64,000 bases of DNA from an uncultured Lachnospiraceae bacterium (lineage in GTDB: Bacteria > Bacillota > Clostridia > Lachnospirales > Lachnospiraceae): NCBI GenBank assembly GCA_900315945.1, contig ONAZ01000002.1, positions 124,001 to 188,000 on the forward strand. The letters run 5' to 3'. The position numbers were made by a program, and so were the translations under genes. Positions 43,912-52,840 of the stretch are shown here, in pieces (within the stretch, counting starts at the first letter, position 1; each line of letters begins with the position of its first letter). The notes below the pieces were generated by a model that was not told the DNA's origin, did no database searches, and worked only from the letters and a program-made list of their open reading frames with translations.

Positions 43912-45032
43912 TATTTATCAAATTCCTCTTCTACACAATCTAATGCCGCCATAAGAACTTTGTCCATATCATAATACTTGTATTGTCCAAGACGACCTCC
44001 AAATATTACATTACCTTCTTTCTTAGCTTCAGCAGCATACTTCTCATACAAAGCGTTGTTCTTATCATTATTAACAGGATAATATGGCTCTACACCAGGT
44101 TTCCATTCAGATGAGTACTCCCTTGAGATGATAGTAGTAGGTTGTGTTCCAAATTCAAAATGCTTATGCTCGATAATACGAGTATATGGTACTTCGCGTT
44201 CTGTATAATTAACTACAGCATTTCCCTGATAATTATCAGTATCAATCTCTTCTGTCTCAAATCTTACTGAACGATACTCTAATGGTCCGAATTTAGAATC
44301 AAAATACTCATCAATCTGACCAGTAAATAGAATTCTATCGTATTCAACCTCTGTTCCATCTGATAGTTTTCCTGTCTTTTTAAGTTCAAAGAAATCTTCA
44401 TTTACTTTTACATCAATTCCATCAAGCATTTTCTCAACGATCTTAGTATATCCACCCATAGGAATACCTTGGAATCTATCGTTGAAATAATTATTATCAT
44501 ATGTAAATCTCATCGGAAGTCTCTTGATGATAAATGAAGGAAGCTCAGTACATTTTCTTCCCCATTGCTTCTCTGTATATCCCTTAATAAGTTTCTCATA
44601 TACATCTTTACCAGCAAGAGAAAGGGCCTGTTCTTCAAGATTCTTAGGTTCATCTATCTTATACTCAGCTTTCTGCTTCTCTATTATCTCCTTTGCTTCA
44701 GCAGGAGTCTTAATATTCCACATTTTACTAAATGTATTCATGTTAAATGGCAAATTATATAATTCATCCTTATATACTGCAACAGGTGAATTAATGTAAT
44801 TATTAAATTCTGCAAATTGATTAATGTACTCCCATATTTTCTTATCTGAAGTATGGAAGATGTGTGCTCCATATACATGAACATTTATTCCAGATTCTTC
44901 CTTTGTATACACATTTCCCGCAATGTGATCTCTCTTATCAATAACAAGACATTTCTTATTACGTTTCTTTGCCTCATATGCAAATGTTGCTCCAAAAAGT
45001 CCTGCCCCAACTACTAGATAATCGTACTTCAT
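43911..45032 (-). CDS. glf: UDP-galactopyranose mutase
   Basis: 373 residues. KYDYLVVGAGLFGATFAYEA is the FAD site, and GINVHVYGAHIFHTSD, PFNMNTFSKMW, and GYTEKQWGRKCTELP are clear Glf blocks; IFGGRLGQYKYYDMD closes the active site. It converts UDP-galactopyranose to UDP-galactofuranose in the cytoplasm with reduced FAD. RBS TGGAGGAAA precedes the ATG. It implies galactofuranose in the surface glycan and follows a GT2 gene by 33 bases. Confidence 0.96.
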   Translation of the reverse strand: MKYDYLVVGAGLFGATFAYEAKKRNKKCLVIDKRDHIAGNVYTKEESGINVHVYGAHIFHTSDKKIWEYINQFAEFNNYINSPVAVYKDELYNLPFNMNTFSKMWNIKTPAEAKEIIEKQKAEYKIDEPKNLEEQALSLAGKDVYEKLIKGYTEKQWGRKCTELPSFIIKRLPMRFTYDNNYFNDRFQGIPMGGYTKIVEKMLDGIDVKVNEDFFELKKTGKLSDGTEVEYDRILFTGQIDEYFDSKFGPLEYRSVRFETEEIDTDNYQGNAVVNYTEREVPYTRIIEHKHFEFGTQPTTIISREYSSEWKPGVEPYYPVNNDKNNALYEKYAAEAKKEGNVIFGGRLGQYKYYDMDKVLMAALDCVEEEFDK

Positions 45033-45065
45033 TTCTTTTCCTCCATTATGTCTTTTAGTACTATT

Positions 45066-46031
45066 CTAACCTCTTTTTGTGTTACCTGTTAATATGTATC
45101 TCTTTAACTTGTTATACAGAAATGCTTCATTATCATTTTCAGGCTTATAACGAAATCTCAGGCTTCTTTTAGCATATTGTCTAAATGGGGAATTCTTATA
45201 AGTCTGATAGTCTGTATTATCAAGCATCTTATCCATTAAATCTAATTCTAATTTAACGATAGTCTTCTTTACTGAATCTATCATTTCATCATCTTCAAAT
45301 TGTTTTACCTTATCAAGGATTTCGAAGTATCCCTTAATGGCAGTAAGAGCTCTCTCCGTTGGCTTTCCATCTTTGAATTGTAGCTTAGCCGCTTCTGACT
45401 CCCCCCTAAAAAATGTATAGTGAACATAAGGAACCTGTCTTACATTCTTGCAATGGGTAAGATATTCAACCAAGAAAAGAACATCCTCATAATAGTGAAC
45501 TCCCTCTTCAAAGCGAATATTATATTTATCTATAATATCCCTTCTAAACATCTTATTCCATATATATCTTAGGCTTTCGTCACCAGCAAACATTCCTTTT
45601 ACTACGGATTTGCCATCAAGCACCCTAAACATTTCTTCAGGCGTAGAATAAGCCTTATTGCCATTTTCTATTATCTCGCATCCGCAAATTGACATATCAA
45701 CGCCTTCAATAGCATTGTACAAACACCTTGTTATTTCGTCGCTTTGCAAATCATCATCATCCATAAATATCAGAAAATCGCCCTTGGCTTTCTCTATCCC
45801 TAGATTTCTAGCTGCTGATACACCTGGTGTAAACTCTTTATAAAATCTTATCTGTCTATATTTATTCGCTTGCATACCAGCAAGAGAAGAAGAATCATCA
45901 GAAGAATCGTTCTCTACATATAGAACCTCTATATCGTCTAATGTCTGACTCACTAGATTCTCTGAAGTTCTAATAATTCTTTCACTTGCATTATATACCG
46001 GAATGATAATTGATACTTTTGGCCTTTTCAT
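45066..46031 (-). CDS. GT2 glycosyltransferase
   Basis: 321 residues from the ATG at 46031; the frame opens further upstream but without a better RBS (AAAGGG lies about 14 bases before). The GT-A domain reads VSIIIPVYNASERIIR, VENDSSDDSS, GVSAARNLGIEKAKGDFLIFMDDDD with the metal-binding Asp triad, and HYYEDVLFLVEYL. The C-terminal 100 residues are helical and basic. It is the first gene of the polysaccharide island and has its own promoter (46088-46116). Being next to glf it could be a galactofuranosyltransferase, but that is a guess. Confidence 0.88.
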   Translation of the reverse strand: MKRPKVSIIIPVYNASERIIRTSENLVSQTLDDIEVLYVENDSSDDSSSLAGMQANKYRQIRFYKEFTPGVSAARNLGIEKAKGDFLIFMDDDDLQSDEITRCLYNAIEGVDMSICGCEIIENGNKAYSTPEEMFRVLDGKSVVKGMFAGDESLRYIWNKMFRRDIIDKYNIRFEEGVHYYEDVLFLVEYLTHCKNVRQVPYVHYTFFRGESEAAKLQFKDGKPTERALTAIKGYFEILDKVKQFEDDEMIDSVKKTIVKLELDLMDKMLDNTDYQTYKNSPFRQYAKRSLRFRYKPENDNEAFLYNKLKRYILTGNTKRG

Positions 46032-46087
46032 AAGACAAATTAATTTCCCTTTCTTATTTAACCCCAAAAATACACATATTCTTTGAA

Positions 46088-46116
46088 ATTTTATCACAAT
46101 TTATAGCAATTATCAA
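46088..46116 (-). promoter_or_regulatory. Promoter of the polysaccharide island
   Basis: TTGATA and TAAAAT are 17 bases apart on the minus strand, about 57 bases upstream of the first GT2 start codon. It is back to back with the trkH promoter at 46175. Confidence 0.7.
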
Positions 46117-46174
46117 ACTGATAAATGACTGAAAAAGAGCATAATTTACATTCATTTTTCATATTCTGCACATA

Positions 46175-46203
46175 TTGACTAGTTATATATTCTGGGCTAA
46201 AAT
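46175..46203 (+). promoter_or_regulatory. Promoter of trkH
   Basis: TTGACT and TAAAAT are 17 bases apart, 33 bases upstream of the trkH start codon. Confidence 0.7.
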
Positions 46204-46236
46204 TCTAATTGCACATTTTGTCGAGAGGACTATATT

Positions 46237-47700
46237 ATGAATTTTCGAATGATCGTCTATATTGTTGGACAAATTATCAAAATTGAGGGACTTTTATTTC
46301 TCGTTCCTACTATTACTTCAGTTGTTTACCAGGAAAGCCAAGGGGTCGTATATGGCATAATGGCTATTTCTTTGTTTATAATAGGAATGCTAATAACATT
46401 TAAGAAGCCAAAGAATAATATTTTCTATATAAAAGAAGGTTGTGTAGCAACTGCTCTATGTTGGATTATTCTTTCTGTACTCGGAGCAATTCCTTTTATT
46501 ATCACTAAAGAAATCCCTTCATTTACAGACGCAGTCTTCGAAGTTGTGTCAGGTTTCACTACCACTGGTTCAAGCATACTTAACGATGTGGAAGTATTAT
46601 CTCACACCTCTCTTATATGGAGAAGTTTCACACACTGGGTTGGTGGAATGGGAATACTTATTTTCCTTCTTGCCGTAATACCTCTTACAGGTGGATCAAA
46701 TGTTAATCTTATGAAGGCAGAATCACCTGGACCACAGGTGGACAAATCTCTCCCTCAGATAAAAACAACAACAAGACTTCTATATATAATATATGGTGTA
46801 CTTACTATTTCTGAATTTGTTCTTCTACTAATAACAGGACTTCCTGTATTCGATTCAATCTGTATGGCATTTGGTACAGCTGGAACAGGTGGCTTTGGAA
46901 TACTTAATTCTTCATGCGGTGCATATCCTATTGCCTCACAATGGGTTATAACAATTTTCATGATGATATTTGGAGTTAATTTTAATGTATATGTTCTAAT
47001 TGTTTTCAGAAGATTCAAAAATGCCTTATCTAGCGAAGAAGTTATTACATATTTCGCTATTATAGCTACATCAATAACAATTATAACTATTAATATATAT
47101 AACACATGCGAAGGATTTTTTGACTCTCTGACAAAATCCTCTTTCCAGGTTGCATCAATTATTTCAACAACAGGATTCTCTACAACGGACTTTAATGAAT
47201 GGCCCACGATTTGTCGAGTCGTTCTTGTTCTGCTTATGTTTACAGGTGGTTGTGCAGGTAGTACGGCAGGTGGACTTAAGACTTCAAGAATATGTATTGC
47301 CTTTAAAGTATTTATTAGAGAGATTAATTCTTTCCTTCATCCTAGAGAGATAAAATCAATCAAAATTGATCACAAAATCGTTGATAAAAAGACACTTAGA
47401 AGTGTCACAATATATTTTATAACTTATACATTTTTATTTGTAATATCACTATTTCTAATTGCATTAGATGGTCACGATTTAGTGACAACATTTACATCAG
47501 TTGCTGCTACTATTAACAATATAGGCCCTGGTCTTGACCTAGTTGGTCCTACTGAGAATTTCCAATTCTTTAGTACACCTTGTAAATGGGTACTAATATT
47601 TGACATGCTAGCAGGAAGACTAGAATTATTCCCAATGCTGATGCTATTCCATCCAAGCATTTGGAGAGGAACATTTTTCAAGCATAGAAGGACATATTAA
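46237..47700 (+). CDS. trkH: TrkH family potassium uptake protein
   Basis: 487 residues with about ten hydrophobic segments and four pore-loop repeats. VVSGFTTTGSSILNDVE, AFGTAGTGGFGI, ASIISTTGFSTTDFNEW and VAATINNIGPGL are the four P-loops with selectivity glycines; GGMGILIFLLAV and FTGGCAGSTAGGLKTSR are further Trk marks. It moves potassium (with sodium or protons) into the cell and normally needs the cytoplasmic NAD-binding TrkA, which is not in this window. RBS GAGAGG precedes the ATG. Confidence 0.94.
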   Translation: MNFRMIVYIVGQIIKIEGLLFLVPTITSVVYQESQGVVYGIMAISLFIIGMLITFKKPKNNIFYIKEGCVATALCWIILSVLGAIPFIITKEIPSFTDAVFEVVSGFTTTGSSILNDVEVLSHTSLIWRSFTHWVGGMGILIFLLAVIPLTGGSNVNLMKAESPGPQVDKSLPQIKTTTRLLYIIYGVLTISEFVLLLITGLPVFDSICMAFGTAGTGGFGILNSSCGAYPIASQWVITIFMMIFGVNFNVYVLIVFRRFKNALSSEEVITYFAIIATSITIITINIYNTCEGFFDSLTKSSFQVASIISTTGFSTTDFNEWPTICRVVLVLLMFTGGCAGSTAGGLKTSRICIAFKVFIREINSFLHPREIKSIKIDHKIVDKKTLRSVTIYFITYTFLFVISLFLIALDGHDLVTTFTSVAATINNIGPGLDLVGPTENFQFFSTPCKWVLIFDMLAGRLELFPMLMLFHPSIWRGTFFKHRRTY

Positions 47701-47705
47701 TTAAA

Positions 47706-48353
47706 ATGAATAATAGTACTGACTCTACACGTGTACAACAAATCCTCCATATTCTAGACGAGACATATGGCAGAGAATACGTCTGTTATCTAAACCATGA
47801 GACACCTTGGCAATTGCTAATCGCAGTTATTCTAAGCGCTCAGTGTACTGACGAAAGAGTAAATATTGTAACGAAAGATTTATTCGTAAAATATCCTTCT
47901 CTTGAAGCATTTGCAAACGCCAATCCTAAAGAATTAGAGAAAGACATCTATTCTATAGGCTTTCACAAGAACAAATCGAAGAATATAATAGGCTGTGCTA
48001 ATAAATTAATAAAAAACTACAACGGCATAGTTCCAAATACAATGGAAGACCTTCTAACTCTTGATGGAGTTGGAAGAAAGACTGCCAATGTGATTCTCGG
48101 AAATATATATAATATTCCAAGTATTGTAGTTGACACACACGTTAAACGAATATCAAGGAGGCTCGGTTTTACTAGCAGCACCGATCCTACCATCATAGAA
48201 AAAGACCTCATGTCTGTACTCCCCAAGGAGCACTGGATACTATATAATATTCAAATAATTACATTTGGCAGGAATATATGCTACGCAAGAAATCCTAAGT
48301 GTAACACATGTCCTCTAAATAAATTATGTAATTCGAAAGATAAAACAATATAA
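47706..48353 (+). CDS. nth: Endonuclease III
   Basis: 215 residues. The helix-hairpin-helix LDGVGRKTANVILG with the catalytic lysine near residue 119, VVDTHVKRISRRLG with the catalytic aspartate, and the closing iron-sulfur pattern C-x6-C-x2-C-x5-C (CYARNPKCNTCPLNKLC) are all present. It removes oxidised pyrimidines and cuts at abasic sites. It starts six bases after trkH, with a weak RBS (AAGGAC) inside the trkH end, so the two are likely co-transcribed. Confidence 0.95.
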   Translation: MNNSTDSTRVQQILHILDETYGREYVCYLNHETPWQLLIAVILSAQCTDERVNIVTKDLFVKYPSLEAFANANPKELEKDIYSIGFHKNKSKNIIGCANKLIKNYNGIVPNTMEDLLTLDGVGRKTANVILGNIYNIPSIVVDTHVKRISRRLGFTSSTDPTIIEKDLMSVLPKEHWILYNIQIITFGRNICYARNPKCNTCPLNKLCNSKDKTI

Positions 48354-48373
48354 AAACTTTTAAAGGAGAATAC

Positions 48374-48958
48374 ATGAAAATCTATCTCACGCGACATGGA
48401 CAAACAAACCTAAATAAGCAGGAATTAATGCAAGGACGAACTGACGAACCTCTTAACGAAACAGGAATAAAACAAGCAGAAATGGCGAGAAAAAATGTTG
48501 AGAACGTTCATTTTGACGCTGTATATTCTAGCCCACTTATTCGCGCAAAAAAAACTGCCTCTATAATTGGCAATATACCAGAGGAAGAAATCATTGTTGA
48601 TCCTAGAATTATAGAAGCTGACTTTGGTGATTATGAGTTAAGACAATATAACAGACTTGGAATTAAACTTACATCATACTGGATGTTTCCTGAGATATTT
48701 AAAGCTCCATCATCTGTAGAAACAGTTGAAGAAATGATAGAACGAAGCCATTCATTTCTTAGAGAATTAGAGTCAAAAGACTACGACAATGTCCTAGTTG
48801 TATGTCACGGCGGAATAATAAGGCCAATGTGCGGTTATCTTATGAATAAAAAGAGAGGTTTTATTTGGAGACCCCGCCCTACTAATTGCGAAATTCGTGT
48901 ATTTGAATCAATTATGGGAAAGCACAGATTTATAGAAAGCTATAAATTAGAACAATAA
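48374..48958 (+). CDS. Histidine phosphatase family protein
   Basis: 194 residues. LTRHGQTNLN holds the catalytic RHG motif, YSSPLIRAKKTASII is the second family block, and VVCHGGIIRPM carries the second histidine. Members include cobalamin pathway phosphatases, broad-specificity sugar phosphatases and phosphoglycerate mutases; the substrate is open. AAAGGAG precedes the ATG, and the gene follows nth by 20 bases in the same direction. Confidence 0.9.
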   Translation: MKIYLTRHGQTNLNKQELMQGRTDEPLNETGIKQAEMARKNVENVHFDAVYSSPLIRAKKTASIIGNIPEEEIIVDPRIIEADFGDYELRQYNRLGIKLTSYWMFPEIFKAPSSVETVEEMIERSHSFLRELESKDYDNVLVVCHGGIIRPMCGYLMNKKRGFIWRPRPTNCEIRVFESIMGKHRFIESYKLEQ

Positions 48959-48968
48959 GGAGACACTT

Positions 48969-50042
48969 ATGGAAAGTATTAAATTCTCAATAGTTATACC
49001 CATCTACAATAGAGTCGATACACTTGACAAATGTATTCAAAACGTCCTATTTCAGGACTATAGCAACTACGAGCTAATATTAATAAATGATGCATCCTGT
49101 GATGGAACAGACGAAATATGTAATAAGTATTCCCAAAAATACGACAACATTATCGCAATACATAATAAGAGAAACCTAGGCCCTGGACTTACAAGAAACG
49201 AAGGTTTAAAAAAGGCAACAGGTGATTATATTCTATTTCTAGATTCTGATGACGAGTACGACAATGATCTCTTAAGTAAAGTATATGCTGGAATTATTGG
49301 CGATAACGTGAATAACCCAAGAAAACCAGATATTGTTGTTTATTCATTATGGGAAGAATACTACAATACAAAAGGCGACTTGATTCACAAATTCAGCCAT
49401 TCTATTCCGTCACGATACATAACAGATGCTGATGATATACATCACACTATTGTACTCCTTGAGGAGGAGACAATGCTTGGCTATCCATGGAATAAGGCTT
49501 ACAATCTTAACTATATTAGAAAAGCTGGAGCATCTTTTACAGATGTGGAACATATCGAAGATATTCTGTTTAATATCGAAGCATTTGAATATATAGAGTC
49601 ATTATTAGTGCTTGAAGACAAATTATATCATTATCGCAATGTATCAAATAACAGACTTACAGAAAAATATCTAGTTAATTATTTCGATTTACAATGTAAG
49701 CGTATATGGGAATTCTATGAACAACAAAAAAGATGGGGCACACTCGACGAGCATGCCCTATGTGTTCTTGCTAAAGAATATTTTAGATGGTTATTATCTG
49801 CCGCCGAAAGGCAACTTAACGAAGGCATTCCCAAAAATGAAGTGAGGACATTCTTAGCAAAAGAATATAATTCAATGCTTTATGCTATTCTACACAAGCA
49901 TCTAAACGTAGGTCCAAAGTTAAAGGCTTTATATAAGCCTATGCTTGAACGAAACACAAAGAAAACTGTTTCACTGGCTAAGAAAATATCAACTATAAAA
50001 AGGAAAACACCTCAATTATTCTCATTGCTTAAGCAAAACTAA
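48969..50042 (+). CDS. GT2 glycosyltransferase
   Basis: 357 residues. The GT-A domain begins FSIVIPIYNRVDTLDKCI, with INDASCDGTDE and DYILFLDSDDEYD at the metal site, and VEHIEDILFNIEAF near 195. The C-terminal third is helical and basic. It resembles the GT2 at 45066-46031 in layout. RBS AAGGAGAC precedes the ATG. It ends the plus-strand run beginning at trkH and lies convergent to htrA; a terminator hairpin inside the end of htrA serves it. Confidence 0.87.
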   Translation: MESIKFSIVIPIYNRVDTLDKCIQNVLFQDYSNYELILINDASCDGTDEICNKYSQKYDNIIAIHNKRNLGPGLTRNEGLKKATGDYILFLDSDDEYDNDLLSKVYAGIIGDNVNNPRKPDIVVYSLWEEYYNTKGDLIHKFSHSIPSRYITDADDIHHTIVLLEEETMLGYPWNKAYNLNYIRKAGASFTDVEHIEDILFNIEAFEYIESLLVLEDKLYHYRNVSNNRLTEKYLVNYFDLQCKRIWEFYEQQKRWGTLDEHALCVLAKEYFRWLLSAAERQLNEGIPKNEVRTFLAKEYNSMLYAILHKHLNVGPKLKALYKPMLERNTKKTVSLAKKISTIKRKTPQLFSLLKQN

Positions 50043-50047
50043 AGATA

Positions 50048-51235
50048 TTAATTGGAGCCGCCAAGTTTTATTTCAACCTTGGCGGTTTCATAATTATTAT
50101 TAGCTTTAGAAATTGTTATCTTAACAACATCACCATTATTGTGTGTTGATAGTATATTCTTAATCTGTGACATGCTAGTAACCTTAGCACCGTCAAATCC
50201 TGTTATAACATCTCCTTTAGTAATTCCTGCCTGCTCTGCAGAGCTTCCCTCATATACTTTTGCAACATATACTCCTGTAGGAATATCATACTGTTTTGCA
50301 GTAGATTGGGATATATCCATTCCTGCAATTCCAAGATATGCCCCTTTAGCATTGGCATCTTCAACTGTGTTTCCATCTGACTTGCTTCCCATTATTTCGT
50401 TAATAATAGATGTAACAGATGAACTAGGTATTGCATATCCCATACCTTCTACTCCCGTAGAGGCATATTTAGCTGATACAATTCCCACTACTTCACCCTT
50501 CATATTAAGAAGCGGACCACCGGAATTACCTGGGTTTACTGCAGCATCAGTTTGAATAAGATTATTCATTACAGTTTTTCCACTAGAGTCTGTTGTATTT
50601 ATTTGTCTATTAATGGCAGATATAACTCCTGTAGTTACAGATTGTCCATAACCAAGGGCATTTCCAATAATAATTGCTCCATCTCCCACTACAAGTTCGT
50701 TAGAATCTCCCATGACACTAACCTTTATTACCGCAAGCGTTCCCTGATCTATGTCACTCACCTTAACACATATTACAGCTATATCGGCAGAGTCAGACTT
50801 TCCAACAATTGTTGCAGGAACAGCGGCTCCATCTGAAAATGTAACAGTAAGAGAATTAGAATTCTCAACAACATGATTATTAGTAACTATATATAAATTA
50901 TCACTATCCTGACTAAATATTACACCCGTTCCAGCACTAGGTGTTTCCTGCACATAATTACCATATAATGTTCTATATTGAGTCAGAGAAACATTAGTAA
51001 CAGATACCACTGACGGCAAAGTATTGCTTGCTATATCAGATACATCCGATACAGTTGTAGCTGTAGATACCGCTGTTCCTTGAATTGTACTGCCTTGCGC
51101 TGTACTTTTTGTACCGGTTATCTTATTTGCTGCATAAGTTACTCCAGCAAATACTCCACCAGCAACTAAACCAAATATTACTGCAATTATAACTGCTTTT
51201 AATACTTTTTTCCCATATCCATTATTTGAGTACAT
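50048..51235 (-). CDS. HtrA-like trypsin-type serine protease with PDZ domain
   Basis: 395 residues from the ATG at 51235 (AAAGGAG upstream); the open frame continues to 51334 but without RBS and with an odd composition. One membrane anchor (about 10-33) and a Ser/Thr-rich linker lead to the protease domain (about 70-275). TNNHVVENS, DSADIAVICVKV and NPGNSGGPLLN give the His, Asp and Ser. A PDZ domain (about 295-390, GVYVAKVYEGSSAEQAGITKGD) follows. It degrades or refolds damaged proteins outside the membrane. Confidence 0.93.
   Translation of the reverse strand: MYSNNGYGKKVLKAVIIAVIFGLVAGGVFAGVTYAANKITGTKSTAQGSTIQGTAVSTATTVSDVSDIASNTLPSVVSVTNVSLTQYRTLYGNYVQETPSAGTGVIFSQDSDNLYIVTNNHVVENSNSLTVTFSDGAAVPATIVGKSDSADIAVICVKVSDIDQGTLAVIKVSVMGDSNELVVGDGAIIIGNALGYGQSVTTGVISAINRQINTTDSSGKTVMNNLIQTDAAVNPGNSGGPLLNMKGEVVGIVSAKYASTGVEGMGYAIPSSSVTSIINEIMGSKSDGNTVEDANAKGAYLGIAGMDISQSTAKQYDIPTGVYVAKVYEGSSAEQAGITKGDVITGFDGAKVTSMSQIKNILSTHNNGDVVKITISKANNNYETAKVEIKLGGSN
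50058..50090 (+). terminator. Terminator of the trkH-GT2 run, within the htrA end
   Basis: CCGCCAAG pairs with CTTGGCGG around a 12-base loop and is followed by TTTCATAATTATTATT on the plus strand. It lies inside the last codons of the convergent htrA gene, which keep LGG residues there. Confidence 0.65.
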
Positions 51236-51322
51236 GTTTCTAGTCGCTCCTTTGTATAATCTTTGTACAAAATATAGTTTAAATATAATATGTGATAAAA
51301 ATGTGTAGTTAATAGTATAAAA

Positions 51323-51350
51323 ATAAGGTGACATAAAAATGTCACCTTAT
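51323..51350 (-). terminator. Terminator between the LCP gene and htrA
   Basis: A perfect stem ATAAGGTGACAT/ATGTCACCTTAT with a four-base loop, followed by TTTTTATAC on the minus strand. It separates the LCP transcript from htrA. Confidence 0.85.
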
Positions 51351-51371
51351 AATAAATATCTTATCACTGCT

Positions 51372-52466
51372 TTAATCTGGTTCTGCACTCTTCTCAGTTT
51401 TACCTGTCATATTAACAATTTCTTTACTTATCTTCTTAACCTCTTGTGAAGGCACATAATTCTCCTTGTTAAAGAAGAAGAAATAAAGCTTTGACACATT
51501 AGACTCTAATGTACAAGGAACTAGTAGATATCCCTTTGACTGACCTCCATCATATCCAGCTTTATCAAATGGGAAGCCTGTTGTTGCCCCAAGAGAATAA
51601 TCTCTCATTGATTTTGCTAAAACCGCAATCTCTGAAGGAGAAAGACTTGTGGAAATCTCCTTTAATACATTATCATCTGTTGCCAACTTAAGAGCTTGTG
51701 TTGCGCTCATATTCTTAAGCTTATTAACCATCTGAGACATGACAGTTCTTTGTCTCTCGGCACGTTTGAAGTCACCACCTGCAGTATAACGCAATCTACA
51801 GTACGCAGTAGCCTCAACACCATTCAAAGTCTGAAGTCCTGGTGCAACACCGTTAGATGACTTACCTGTAATCTTAGCAACCTCACCAATGTAATCATTA
51901 TTCATAAGCTTACATTCTTCAGCTGTAAGATTAATCTCTACTCCTCCAATGTCGTCTATTACATCTGAAAGAGCATTAAAATCAACAGCAACATACTCTT
52001 GAATATTTAAGTCAAGATTCCTGTTAAGCATCTCTAATGCAGCCTCTGGGCCACCATTTTGATATGCCGAATTACATTTAAGAATCATATCCTTATTCTT
52101 AATATTCATCATAAGAGAAGTATCTCTATAAAGTGATATTACTCTTACTTCTTTAGTTTCATTATTAATGCAGGCAACCATTATACTATCTGAATGACCT
52201 GTTGTGTAATCACCATTAGAGCGATTATCAACTCCAAACAACGCTATACACTGATACCCTTGTAGTAAACCAATTGTTTCATCGTCCAGATCATTCTTTC
52301 CAATGTTTTTAAGCTTATTGAAATCAATAAGTCCAAACTTCAACCAAGCAATCAAGAATAAAACTACAAGAATTAAAACTATTACTTCTATTATAATAAG
52401 AATTTTCCTTCTCTTCTTGCGCTTCTGTTTTTTCGTTAATGGTTGTTTAATTTTCTTTTTAGACAT
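51372..52466 (-). CDS. LytR-CpsA-Psr family wall-polymer ligase
   Basis: 364 residues with a basic N-terminal tail (about 1-22), one membrane segment (about 24-46) and an extracellular LCP domain (about 70-320). CIALFGVDNRS, GHSDSIMVACIN, RVISLYRDTSLM and the CRLRYTAGGDFKRAERQ block hold the acidic and arginine residues that bind the pyrophosphate of the lipid carrier. LCP enzymes move teichoic acids or capsular glycans from lipid to peptidoglycan. Lying 5 kb from the glycan island, it is a good candidate for attaching its product to the wall. Confidence 0.92.
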   Translation of the reverse strand: MSKKKIKQPLTKKQKRKKRRKILIIIEVIVLILVVLFLIAWLKFGLIDFNKLKNIGKNDLDDETIGLLQGYQCIALFGVDNRSNGDYTTGHSDSIMVACINNETKEVRVISLYRDTSLMMNIKNKDMILKCNSAYQNGGPEAALEMLNRNLDLNIQEYVAVDFNALSDVIDDIGGVEINLTAEECKLMNNDYIGEVAKITGKSSNGVAPGLQTLNGVEATAYCRLRYTAGGDFKRAERQRTVMSQMVNKLKNMSATQALKLATDDNVLKEISTSLSPSEIAVLAKSMRDYSLGATTGFPFDKAGYDGGQSKGYLLVPCTLESNVSKLYFFFFNKENYVPSQEVKKISKEIVNMTGKTEKSAEPD

Positions 52467-52487
52467 ATATAATACCTATATGAACCC

Positions 52488-52730
52488 TTAACACAATTTC
52501 ATCCTAATATCTTTAGTAATTATATCTGTATAACTAAATGATAATAGTTGTGCTGGTTTCTCATCATCCTTATCTTCAACTAATATAGTGAACACACTAG
52601 GATACGCTCCCTTGATAACTCCTTCCTGAATATCAATTTTGTTTCTTCCTTTATCAAGCTGAATAATAACTTTGCTTCCGCATTGTTGTTTTACAGATGC
52701 TCGAACCTTATCGAAATCTGAATGTTCCAT
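52488..52730 (-). CDS. veg: Veg family protein
   Basis: 80 residues. DFDKVRASVKQQCGSKVIIQLDKGRNKIDIQEGVIKGAYPSVF matches the Veg family (PF06257) of Firmicutes. Veg affects biofilm matrix gene expression in B. subtilis; its molecular action is not settled. RBS AGGAAA precedes the ATG. Confidence 0.9.
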   Translation of the reverse strand: MEHSDFDKVRASVKQQCGSKVIIQLDKGRNKIDIQEGVIKGAYPSVFTILVEDKDDEKPAQLLSFSYTDIITKDIRMKLC

Positions 52731-52840
52731 TTATATTTTCCTCCTAACGCGCATTTTTCAAAAAACACGCTTGCTTATTATAGCACTTCACATTATTTCT
52801 GTCAAAAAAATACTATGTAATGCCTATAACATGCGGAAAA

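Noticed and set aside
51236-51334. Longer N-terminus of the HtrA protein
   Set aside because: The extra 33 residues lack a RBS and include the hairpin region; AAAGGAG before the ATG at 51235 fits better.
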